This document shows, piece after piece, positions 12,401 through 24,400 of a stretch of DNA of 64,000 nucleotides. The DNA is taken from positions 16,633,637 through 16,697,636 of the forward strand of contig CM066914.1 of assembly GCA_033964015.1 (NCBI GenBank), read 5' to 3'. Origin of the DNA: Scolanthus callimorphus (Eukaryota > Cnidaria > Anthozoa > Actiniaria > Edwardsiidae). Position 1 is the stretch's first letter. The number at the start of each line of letters is the position of its first letter. Under the pieces are notes generated by a model that saw only the letters and a program-made list of their open reading frames with translations, had not been told where the DNA came from and made no database searches. The position numbers were made by a program, and so were the translations under genes.

Positions 12401-15400
12401 CGAATGGGTGAGGCACGTGTATATGGAGCAGTCGTTCTCTCCCTGTCCCATCCAGGTTACTGTACTCGATCACATCCTTCTTAGCGTCAACCCAGAATAG
12501 CTTGCGCGTGATGTGACACATGGCAAGACCGTTAGGCCAGCGTAGCTTGGATTGCACGATAATCTCATGTGCGGACCCGTCTAGCCCAACACGTCCGATA
12601 TGAGGGTGCCGGCCCCAGTCAGTGTAGTACAGGTAGCCTGGTAAAGAGGAGTTTACGGAATTCGAGTGAGTGAGCGAGTGACATCGCGCGCCATCACGAT
12701 TACTCGTTTCTATGCTTTCACATATTTACGAGTTAAAAAGAGTCTCACACATTATTGACAGATAGTTTTAAAAATGGTAACGAGTAGATTCGAAGCTAGC
12801 ACCTTGGAAAAAGAAGGTGGTAGGTCTTTTCTGCCAATCAATGTCTGTTGTTCAGATGTTGCTTGTTATTTTGAAAACGAAACTGACGAATAACTTCGCA
12901 TATTCACACAGAAAATGAAAAGCTTACCGTTCAAAGCATCGATGACTAGTCCCCGAGGTTCGCCGAGATCATCCAGTAGAGTCTTCATGTGGCGGCCTGT
13001 TAGTGAGGAGACGAGGATCTTATCCTGGACACGGTCACTAAAGTAAAGGTTTCTGCCCAGCCAGTCAACTGCGATCCCCTCCGGTGTGAGTAACCCAGCC
13101 CGCAGCACTACCTCAGGGTGAGAACCATTCAGGAATGCGCGCCGGATCTGAGGATACTTCCCTCCTTGAGTCCAGTAAATACGCCCTTCGGGCAGGTCAA
13201 AATCAAGCGCAATGGCCTGGGTGCCCGTTACAACTTCCTTCTGATGCCATCCATTGGTATCCATGGAGCGAATCTTATTCTCCTCTGCTAGGACCAAGTA
13301 TGGAGCCGTGCGGAACTCCACTGGTTTACACGTGCGTTGTTGTCCCGGTGACAAGCGGTAGCCTTTGGCGCATGTGCATTTGTAGGAGCCTTTAAGGTTA
13401 ACACAGAACTGGTTACAGCGGTTGAGGTAGTAGCTCTGACATTCATCGATGTCCTTACACGTTCTCCCGTCAGCCATGAGCTCGAATCCTTGCCGGCAGG
13501 AGCATGTGTACCCTATGGGCGTGTCTTGACAGTGATGGGTACATGTCCCCGATAGTAGACACTCATTAATATTACAATACCGTTCGTCAGACCTGTCTCC
13601 ACAGTCGTCTTTCTTGTCACAGACTTTCGAGATTTCAATACACTTCTTGTTCTTGCATTTGAATCCTCCCTTTCCACACACAGGCGGAGTAACAAGGGCG
13701 CTGCACAAGTCCCGTCCTTCGTCTGTGCCGTCCTCACAGTCTCTTTCTCCGTCGCAAACACTGCTGTTGGCGATACAATGTCCGCTCGTACACTTGAACT
13801 GACCAGCAGGGCACGTAAAGTTAGCACAGCCCTGCTCATCAGAATTATCGCGGCAGTCGTTTTCTTGGTCACAACGCCATTGAGACGTGATACACACACC
13901 GTTTGCGCACCTGGGAGAAAAGAACGCACGTGAACGAACAACTCTTACATAATAATGAACACAAAGAGGTGGAGAATAAGTTCTACGCATGCGCTAGAAA
14001 GCCAAAGGGAATGGAATCTGGTCAGAGTGGAGCGTTACGTTTCGGTTTGTCCAATCGATTTCTCTGGATTATTTCTGCGTAAATGTTGCTGAAGATGCTT
14101 AAAATATTCCTCGGCATTATCCTATTATCATTCAAAAGGCCGGTCGATGCTTAGGATGCTTCAAATAGCGGCTACATGGTCGAAAAATACGCTTCTCGTC
14201 CTTCTAGTATGGCCAGAGAAGAAGTCCTTCGTAGCAAACATGGCGGCCATTGTTATGTTATAACAGCACCATTGAGAGATTGTTTGTTGACATCGACGTA
14301 AACTACAAATATATAAAAGCGAAAAGGTGAGTTAATTTGCTTTATTTATCTTTTTAAACTGCATTGTTGTCCATTCGGAGTCGGTCATTGCCGAGGCATT
14401 TAGTTTTAAATTTGCTCAAATCGTTCACCTAACAAATTAAACCATGAATGCATAGCTCGCAGATCATGGTACCAAGGGCTGAACCGGTGATTTAAAAACA
14501 GAAATGTATAGTTCAAGTCTCTATTTCTCACGTTACCTCCAAACCAAATTCAGAAAAAATCGCCTTTGCCCCCAACTTTGTATGGAATAGCTTTGGGTCA
14601 GTTAGCGACGAACAGGTTGTAGTTGGGAAATTAGTGGTTTCAGTGTCATATGTTTCTGTGATGGCCTGTAAATATTATTTTTTAGTTTAACTATGTTGGC
14701 AGTCTCTTGACAAACTACGATCGGGACAATCAGTCATTCGGTGAAATTGTAGATTTACTTCGTATAAGCACGTACAATTATAGCAACTCTATAACAACTA
14801 TTTCAGTTGCTGTTCAGAAACCAGTATTTGAACCGGTCTAAATTGTCCATGATTACAAAACACATATATTCTAGAATTGGTTCTAAGCGCTATTAATTGT
14901 GTCAAAATTTGCCTTTTGCGAATAAAAGTGATGATTGTACTAATTTCTTATGCTTCTGTCAAAGTTAATTTGCATATTTTTTGACCATGATCTCTGCCAA
15001 TCTGGCTACACGGACTGTGTATTGTTCATGAGTTGCGTCACAAAGCCTCTTTTGTTTACTAGAACGAATCACGATGAAATAACTGAACACAACAATGATG
15101 TCCTCTGGGAATGGTTCTTACACGGGGGTAAACCCGCAAATCTGGCTGCACATTTTGTTTAAAATTTGTATTCAATATCCTAGTTCTTTCCTCCTCTAAT
15201 TTAGCTGACCACATTTTATCACAAAAATAATTTAGATTCTTATGTTTGTTTGTGTGTATCTTTATGCTGCAGACAAAATAATGAAACAGTTTTTATAAAT
15301 ATATTTTTTCTACTTTACAGCTGTCTTCTGTCCTCCAGTCTCCTTCTCTAATGAAGTTGCTTGCCGTAGATGGCTCTTTGGATGGTCGACTTGAATTTTA

Positions 15401-18400
15401 GCTTTTTCTTTCCAGGAAGCTAAATTGCATATAATAATTTGCGCGATAACGAAATTTCAAACTTATCTAATCTCATAATAATTGGGCTCGTTGTATTTAA
15501 CCTTCGTTTTAAGAGTTTGTAATTAAAAACTTATGAATAACAAGATAGTGTGTTTATCTCTTCTGGTGATTGAAATCTTCATAAACCTGACAACGCGGCG
15601 CACACTCCGAATTAGGTGCACTGTTTCCCTACTGCTGGATATAAAGTACGGGGAGAAAAATCCCGCGAAAGCGGACAGCGCCCGCAAACGAAAAACATTT
15701 CAGCGGTTTCTCGTTTTACGAGCCAGCGATTTGTTCGGTGACCAGCGACCCAAGCGCATACCAAGTACCGAATCTCCACATGCTATGAACACAAAGACGG
15801 TTGTTTGGCGGGGATCGTAAGATGATTTCTATTATGCGTCTTTATGTGCTACTGACCCAATTGTCGTACCCAGTGCTCTCAGGCTCAGGGAACATTTATT
15901 TGAGGGCCTTCGCTCTGTATCAAAAGTCGTGCATGGATCAATGGCTGTCACCAGAGCCTCCCCCGCGAGGTGACGAGCTTGGGGGCGGTCTGGGTCCGAG
16001 AATGCTACTGACCTGAACTGAGAGGAATCGCAGGTGACATGCGCACACTTGCTAGCCTCGCCTTCATCAGATGCGTCACCACAGTCATCGTCGCCGTCAC
16101 ACACATAGGTCAGCGGTATACACCGTGACGTGTTATGACACTTGAATTCAAAGGTGGCGTTACACTTTCTCTGTGCACAGGGTTCCTGAGTGGCGGTCTC
16201 GTCTGAGTTGTCACCACAGTCATCATCTCCGTCGCATAGCAACCACGTGGACACACATTTACCTGATAGGGAGATGAACATGTTGTTATCCGTGTCTCAA
16301 TCAACGTACCGAGAGAGAAGAAGAATGCGTCCAATCTAATGCGTCACAGTCGAAGTCTTGAAACCGCATTTTGTTTGTCAATTCTTCGCGCTAAGTTCAC
16401 GCTTGTTTTTGTCGCAATAGTACTGTTTCACTTCACGAGGTCGATTACATTTTGCATCTTCATAAGCTTGGAAACTTTGAAACCGGCCCTAATTTTAACA
16501 TTCACAGAAATACGTGTGAGAAATACGTAAATGCTTGAATAATTCTCTCGATTTGAGAATTGCGCAACACGCTTTCGATATAAGAAATCAAGATACAATT
16601 TTCTAGATTGGTTCAACCGATCATCTTAATTTTTATCCAAAATTCACATTTTTGTAGCTCCCAGCCCGAATCTTTGCAACGCTCATCCAAACAGTCCGAA
16701 ACATGAACGACATAACTTTTACCATTCTCGTCACCCCGCGGGGTAAGCTCTGGTAACCGCCATTTGAGGACCTTCACTCTCAACGGCTTTGGATAAAATC
16801 ACGCGCATGCGCCAACGGCTGTCATCAGAGCCTTCCCCCGTGAGTTCACGAGCCGAGGAGCTCTGGGTACGAGAATGAACTTTTACCGTTAGCACAGGTG
16901 AACATGCCACCAGTGCAGTTAGGATGTGGCCGCTGACATTCCGGGGCTCATCACTGTTGTCTCCACAATCATCCATACCATCACAGCGCCAAAAGGACGG
17001 AATACAATAGCCATTAGCGCACTTGAACTCGATACTAGCGCATGTGCGGGATTGACAGCTCTGTTCGTCCCAGTTATCGCCACAGTCGTTCCCGCCATCG
17101 CACACCCATGACAGGGGAATACACTTGTTCTTGTTACCGCACTGCACAAGCGAGAGAAGTTGTATTATAATGGTGGTTTCGCGGGTTCAAGGCCGCATTA
17201 GCAACGTATCTGTTCGTATCATAAACGCACGCAGTATCACGTTGATACATGCTTTCTTGTTTGATAGCAAAATTTATGCCTTTAGCAAAAAGTCCTCAAG
17301 GCGGAATAGACCGCCATTATTCAATGTACCATAAGGCCACAGACCGAAGAGGTCTAATTGTTTTAGGATAAATCAACTAGATGCTCGATCATAGGAAATA
17401 AAATACCTCCGCCATTTTTCCTCACCGGAAAAGCAGAAGCAAAATCGCCAATTTCCTAAACAAGGTCTATCACTAAAAGACCATTAGTAGCGTGGCCAAT
17501 AGAAATGTAAGATTTGTTATAGACCTCTGGTTTATATTATTTATATTAATTTTAAAGTTATGCCTGATTATAGATAGATGCCTAACTTTGTCTTCAAAAC
17601 AGCAGTGTATTATTCAGGGATGTGTCCAAATCAGAAATAAAGACTGTTTATACCGCTACTAGGGATTCACACGGTCTAACCTTGACTGTCCCGGTAGGAC
17701 ATCTTGCAGGCGGAGGGCAGTGCATCTCGTCGGCATAGTCCCCGCAGTCATCCTCTCCATCGCACCGGTAGTCCTGGCTGATGCACTGTCCCGAAGGGCA
17801 GGTGAACTGATGAGGGGCACATGTGACGGCAGGACAGCCTACCTCGTCACTATTATCGCCACAGTCATCAAAGCGGTCACATACCCAGTTCGCGTTAATA
17901 CACCGACCGTTAGCGCATGAGTAAAGACCTGCACTGCATGTCCAGTGAGCTGGTGGGCACACGAAAAAAACAACACAAATTTAATTAATGCAAACGAGAT
18001 CGTAAAAGACGTCCCCGGTTGTTGGGTACGGGCTCTTTCTGAAGTCGCGCTAACCACGACCTTACCCTTCGCCATGGCTTGGATTGCCATACCTAAAGTA
18101 TACTGTGTTTTTAAGATGCACTCGTTAGATGCCACTTACCGCACAAGAGATCTTTCTCATCCGAGCCATCGGTGCAGTGCTTTTCCCATCACACACAAAA
18201 GACTTCCGGATGCACTGACCGTCCTCGCATGAAAACTTGTCAACCGCGCAAGACGAGTTGGTGATCACACAGCGGTAGCTATCGACTAGATGGTATCCCT
18301 GTGGACATGAGCACACAGGCGACCCATTCTTGTCAGAGCAGATGTGGGTACAGCCTCCATTCAGCATGCAAGGGTTCACGGTACCTGTGAAAAGATGTGA

Positions 18401-21400
18401 TGACACACCACCGTCAGTTATGCATTCCCGCACAGTGATCAATAGACCTGTGGTTTGTTTTCCCAACTGTCACTCAAGCGAACAAAATCTTTTGTTTTTC
18501 CCTTAACGCACGAGCAAGCTCTTTAATATTCATGTGACCAAACAAAGAGATTGTTACGAGTGCAAGTTAGAGAAACAAACCACAGGACCCCCACTCAAGC
18601 GGGACAGGTCTATTGGAATGAGGAAAATTATTTCACGTTGACCTACTCGCCTTTTTTGCATCCGATTGGCTATCAGAAGCGAAACAAAAAAATCTGACCA
18701 ATCAGGGAAGAAATAAGTACGACTTGTGTTTTGCTTTTTCTTTTCTTGTGTTTTACTTTTTCTACGCATTCGCAAAACTTCAACCAATAGGAACGCGCAA
18801 GTCCGACATACGTTTTTTGGACGCTCATTTGAAATACACTCTAAATATGCATTTGAAGGTTACTCACAGTCCTGCCTCTCTCTGGCGAACACCACCATTC
18901 CCGACGGACCTCCCGACAGGCTGTCCAGTCGCACAGGGTCTCCGCCATTGTACTTGCTAGCGCGCATGATAGCCAGCTTGGACAGGTCGTACCAGAACAC
19001 GAATTCACCAGACACCGTTAGCGAGTGAAGCGCGAGGAGGGATGAGCCTGTCACGATAGTGCGGCGGGAGGAACCATCTAGCAGAGAGCTCTCGATACTA
19101 GAAAAATAAACGTCTTGATATTACAGTTTTAATTAAAAATAATTCCTGTGAGCACGGAAAACGTGGTCTCCAGTATTGTAATTGTTATGGCATTGTGATT
19201 CTAACTGAAGTCGGCGACTTCAAGTTGTGTTACACTTGACGTTCCAACAGCGCAGAGTCGGAACAATCAAACTTGTCAAGTCAAGTCGGTGACATCTAGT
19301 CGCACAAAACAAACTCCGAATCTTTATGATGAGTAAGCCGAAGCAATGTGAATCACTAGATACAAAAAAACGATGTCCAATTATGGTTCTGAGACACTTA
19401 AATGACTGCATTAGTCTGTAACCACCAACGAAAGAAGGGAAAGATCTAAAGCAAATCCGACAATGACTTCCGCACGGATTGTCGAAACGTCAGTCACCAC
19501 TAAGAGTCCTTCTCAGGACCACACTCTCTACTTACCCGGCGATGGGGTTATATCTCGGTTTCATACTCACACATCTCTCTTGGCGTCCGCCCAGTACAGC
19601 CTGCCCTCAGTGTAATCTATAGTCAGGCCTGTAGGCCAGCCTAGATTCCTCCTTACGATGGTCTTAATCACGCGCCCGTTGGTCCAAACAGACTTGATGC
19701 GTGGTTTCCTACCCCAATCACTCCAGTAAATAAGCCTGCAAGAAACTGAGAATTACTATCAAGCTCTCCTATAACTACTCTACAGGATATTCCTGTCCCC
19801 CCGCGCAGCCCGTTCTTTGTGTCGGTAACGCAACGCTTCCCTCCCATAGTCCTGCGAGTGCGGTTGACCCGGATGGTATACGATGCGATCCATGTGAACA
19901 AGTCGGGGAGCATATCCATGTACGAGAATGGGCGGATGAGGGTGGAAAAAGATAAGTTCGTGTCGCTTTTTTCCATATGAAACCAAGTAAACAGTACTCT
20001 GTAACTTTACTCCTCTCAGTTCCCAAGACAACTCGCTTCACGTGAATAGACTCTTATTCACTAACGCAATTTGTGCTGAAATTGAGATCTTTCTAATTCT
20101 TTGAGCTCCAAAAAGACAAAGCAAAGCACCAATACCCATTAATAGCAAGCTCTCAAACAACCGTAATGCATTTTGTGCAGAATACTAGAAGGTACAAACT
20201 TTTCGCTCCAAAAATAAGATACAGGGCAAGGAAGTCAGAGAAAATGTTTGTTGTAAAGGAATAAGGTTTGCGGTACTAACTTTTCACAAGGCAGGACTGC
20301 GATAGACCTTGGATCATCTAGTCCCTTTCGCACGATGGTCTCTACGGAGGAGCCATTGTAGTGCACACGTGCGATAGACTTCCTCCCCGCGTCTATCCAA
20401 TACACTTGCTTCTCCACCCAGTCTACGGCTATTGCCCGAGGGTTTATCACCGCTGCAGAAAGAAACAAAACCTTCACATGATGCAGGAAAATAACGTTTC
20501 TCGCTAACATTTTTTTTGTAGAAACATGGAGTTTTTATTCAAGTAGAAGCTGTATTCTCATGCGCCTTTGACGAAAGCGCCCATAAAAATTGCTCAATCC
20601 ATTCGCAAGGATTGAGCAGGTCTTCAACGCGGAAATGTGGATACTTTTTGCGACGGCCGATTTCCAGCGATAAATGCAATAGTGTTGATGGGTAGGTATC
20701 CAGACAACCACATTCAGCTTGTCCCTGCTATAAGATCTAAACTAAAATGTTCACGAACATCGTGAGTGACTTCTTTCATCCACACTTCAACATTCGATAG
20801 AATCGCAGTGTTATTCCTTAATGCCTCCCTTACCGGTTGTCACTGTTGCTCTCCTCGTGCCATTAACAAACACGGATTTGATGGCCGCCGGTTTGTAATC
20901 AGTGAAGAACAGCACGTGCGTGTTATAGTCGAAATCGAGCGCGCGGGGCGAGTCCACTAGCCCCGTGATATGGGGTAGGAGGGTCGAGTGGCGCCAGGGT
21001 GCATAGGGATGAACATGATCATTGTTCGCTCAGCCAATATCAGGAAGTTCTCCTGAGGAAGACACGAGCGACCATCTACTGCCACGCGACCGTCAGGACA
21101 GGCGCACCTATAGAACACAACAGGAGAAGTTATGAAAACATCTACAAGCAGGTTTGAGGATCTAGCAGCATTTCTTCGCGGCTGCGATTTGCGGGGGACC
21201 CTTAAATAACCTCTCAGCTGCTAGATCGTGTATGCATTTTTGATTTCTTACCAGGCTGAACAATTTTCAAACTTGATAGTAAAAGCTATTAAAGCTTACG
21301 TAAGGATGCCTATATAAGACTAAGTTGAAACATAATATAGGATCCTGAGTTGTTTCTGTAGAATACTGGTCTCATTTTACAACATTTTGTCGAAACAACC

Positions 21401-24400
21401 GTGACGGTGCCCCTTTAAACCCGGCTGGGAAGAATAACAGCTTTACAGACAGCACTACGCTTATTTTCTTTCGTTTCTTTGGGCAGGGATAGCTAGGAAT
21501 CATGTGTTACCAAATCCCTTTGCCATACATACCTAACTTTGGAAGACGACACAGCTAGACACAATTTAGAGCAGTTCCCATTTCCAGTACACGCTCCACC
21601 AAGGGGTTGCCGGCGTGGATCAAACACCACTATGTCACGTGGGTTGCGTACGTTTGCTTGAAACCTTTTGACGTCAGATCCATTGTTCTTGTTCGCTCGT
21701 GCCAGGTCATCGAGTCCGCGGTCCGCCCAGTACAGGTATGACCCAAGAAGCGCTAGACCTACTGGCGCCTTGAGGGCGGGACTGCTGAGAATACGCTCCC
21801 TACGGGCTGGGTAGAGGAAGTGAAAATGTTGTATTATTATATGTGATTCATTTCAAGGAGCGCAAACCATGCATTAGCTAGTAGTAGTTCCATTCATTGG
21901 CTAAAAGCGCAAGACTCATTATCAGAAACTTTTCAAGGTTCGTCCTCCGAACTGTTGAAGTTTCCAATGGTTGGTACATTGAAACAACTAGGATGATCGA
22001 GCGTAGCCTCCTTAGGAGGCAACTTTCTGGAAAAGTGAAAAAAGAAAGGACCGGGATTCCTGTGAAGAAAATCCCTTCCAGTTTATTTCCACAGGGATCC
22101 CAACCCTATACTGTGTCTTTTTTTGCATTAAAGACGCCTGTGTAGGCTAGATCTAGCGCTACGTTTTCAAGCCGCTCCCTTTGGCAGGCAAACTCCTACA
22201 AAAGCCATCCAGCATGGATAGAGAGATATACGATGGCAGCGATGAGTTCTCTGTACGTGCTACTCTACCCACTTCGCTAAACATGTAATCCAACGGCCGG
22301 GTGGTGTTACAAGTGATTGTGTTCAGTACTCACCATCATCTAGAATCCCACGTCTCCAGATGGCGTCTCTCTTGGCGTCTACCCAGTACAGCAGCCCGGC
22401 GTCAAAATCGATCGTCAGTCCAGTGGGTTTGCGGACGGAGGAACCAGATACGAATAGGCTCCTATGAGACCCATCCATAGCGGTCCTCTCGATGCGAGCG
22501 GGGGAGCCCCAGTCACTCCAGAACAGAAGGCCCTTTGCTGGGTACACTGCGATGGACCTTGGCTCCGCAATATTGGTAGAGATAAGGACCATGCGTTGGG
22601 AGCCGTTAATCCGACTGACCTGGAAAATGCACAATGGCAATTGGTGTTACTGTACACTAGACTTTCGTTAAAGAGCCTCTGTCAGCCTCCATTTTGTCAT
22701 CCTAGCAACATACCAAGACAGAGAAAGCATCCATTTCCATCGGCTGATTTTGGGGATGTAGTGCAATATTTTCGATAGAATTCGATAAATGAATAACAAA
22801 ACTTTGTTTTTAGAAGACTATTTCAAGATTTCTACAGGTAATTCGTTGTCTGATATCGGCTGAAAACAATAACAAAGGAGTGGCTGACTAGGGCCCTTTA
22901 AAGGCCATCATCAACCGGCAGCCTCTGCGCCCCGTTTTCTTTTGTTTTCATATTGATCTATTGTTTTTGGCTGCTCTGATTGGCTGATATCCTGCAAAGG
23001 CTCTCGGTTGATGATGGGCTTAGGAGCGGTGTCATCGTCAAGCGTTTCAAAGAGATTCTAAAAAATATTGCAACTGAGCGAGAAAACGTTTTCATCTCAT
23101 TAAAAAAATTGTGTCTTATGTCAGAGGAAAATTAGGTTTGACTTGTACGATGATTAATTCTAGTTTTTGCTTCCCAAAACTACGAAAATTTAGGTATCTC
23201 TCGCTGGACCTAGGAACGTTTCGTTTTGACAAACAATCGATCTCAGCACCGTGAGCTCAGATCAGCTGGTTTGCATTTGTTTTTCTATTTGAAATTCGCT
23301 CAGTCTAACATCGTTCATTGAAAGGAAACGTCACTAAGAGTACAGGAAACACTTGCAAAGCACAAAAATCTAACCCTGCTGTGTCAAGGAAACGAAAATA
23401 CAAACGTTTGTGATTGATTGATTTTCTTCCCGCCATTTTGGTGCGCGCGTGTAACACAGGAAGACCAAAAAATATTTGCTGAGCTACGAGTTTGAATATT
23501 ACGGGTTTTTCTCTCCATTTCTTTTCACTGAGAAATTTCAGTAAATATCAAAAAACAATACCTCTATCAGGTCCGTGTCAGCATCGCACCAGTAGAGGGT
23601 CATACCGACCCAGTCTACAGCGATCCCTTGCGGCCGGCGAAGGCCTGTGCCAATGATGGTCTCCGTCTCTGACCCGTCCCTCCTGACACGCTTGATCTTG
23701 CGTGCACGCTCGTCACTATAGTAGATCCATGACCCGGGGAGGCAAGGAAATCCACATACAGATAGCCATTTCCTTCCAAGTTGTTGATTGGACGCATGAC
23801 GGGGGTTTTGTCTCCTGGGATCACCGACACGCCGTGGATTTCTGTAACCGTATCAATATTCAGCATCAATGAGTGACAGGGCCGAAGTTTTGTGACAGGA
23901 ATTTTGGTTTTTCAAATTTCCTCCAGCAAATACAATAAATGTATGGGAAAATCTCCCAAGAAAGGGGTCCCCCCCTGCCCCCCCCCCCCCCTCCCCCCCT
24001 TGCTACGCCCCTGACAAAGTTGGACGTTTCCCTAGGCAACGTCACGTTATACAATAGAGCAGATTTCGTATTTCTGTGAAAAGTACCGTGACACGGCGCG
24101 GTACTGTCGCGTTGGCGATACAGAACCTGGCCTGCTGTATATACCGAATGAAATCGCGTAGTGGTGGCACGGTCACGGTCGCGGCGCGGCGCTGCACAAC
24201 TTTGACGCGGCACTTTTCACAGTCATACGAAATCTGCTCTAACAACTAAGCGAAAGTTACGAAAAACCAGACTCTGCTGGTATATATGCTGTCAGTTTGT
24301 TGGCAATATGAAGAGCATCACAACTGTATCGCAGTGCAAATTGAACATGTTCAGAACGCTTGCGACGTCGCAAGTAAAATCGCTAGATGATCGCCAGTCG

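Noticed and set aside
23701..23760. A mini-intron explaining the exon 32 frame shift (GTATGTGG to TATAG)
   Set aside because: It would be about 43 nt, remove a propeller strand, and would not explain four similar breaks elsewhere.
2498..23841. Pseudogene interpretation of LRP1 because of the five frame breaks
   Set aside because: All splice sites and motifs elsewhere are intact, there are no in-frame stops apart from those caused by the breaks, and all breaks are -1 in homopolymers, which fits sequence error better.
23970..24015. C-rich run followed by TGCTACGCCCCTGAC as an LTR end
   Set aside because: This motif is common in many animal repeats, but I found no paired end or coding part to support a specific element.
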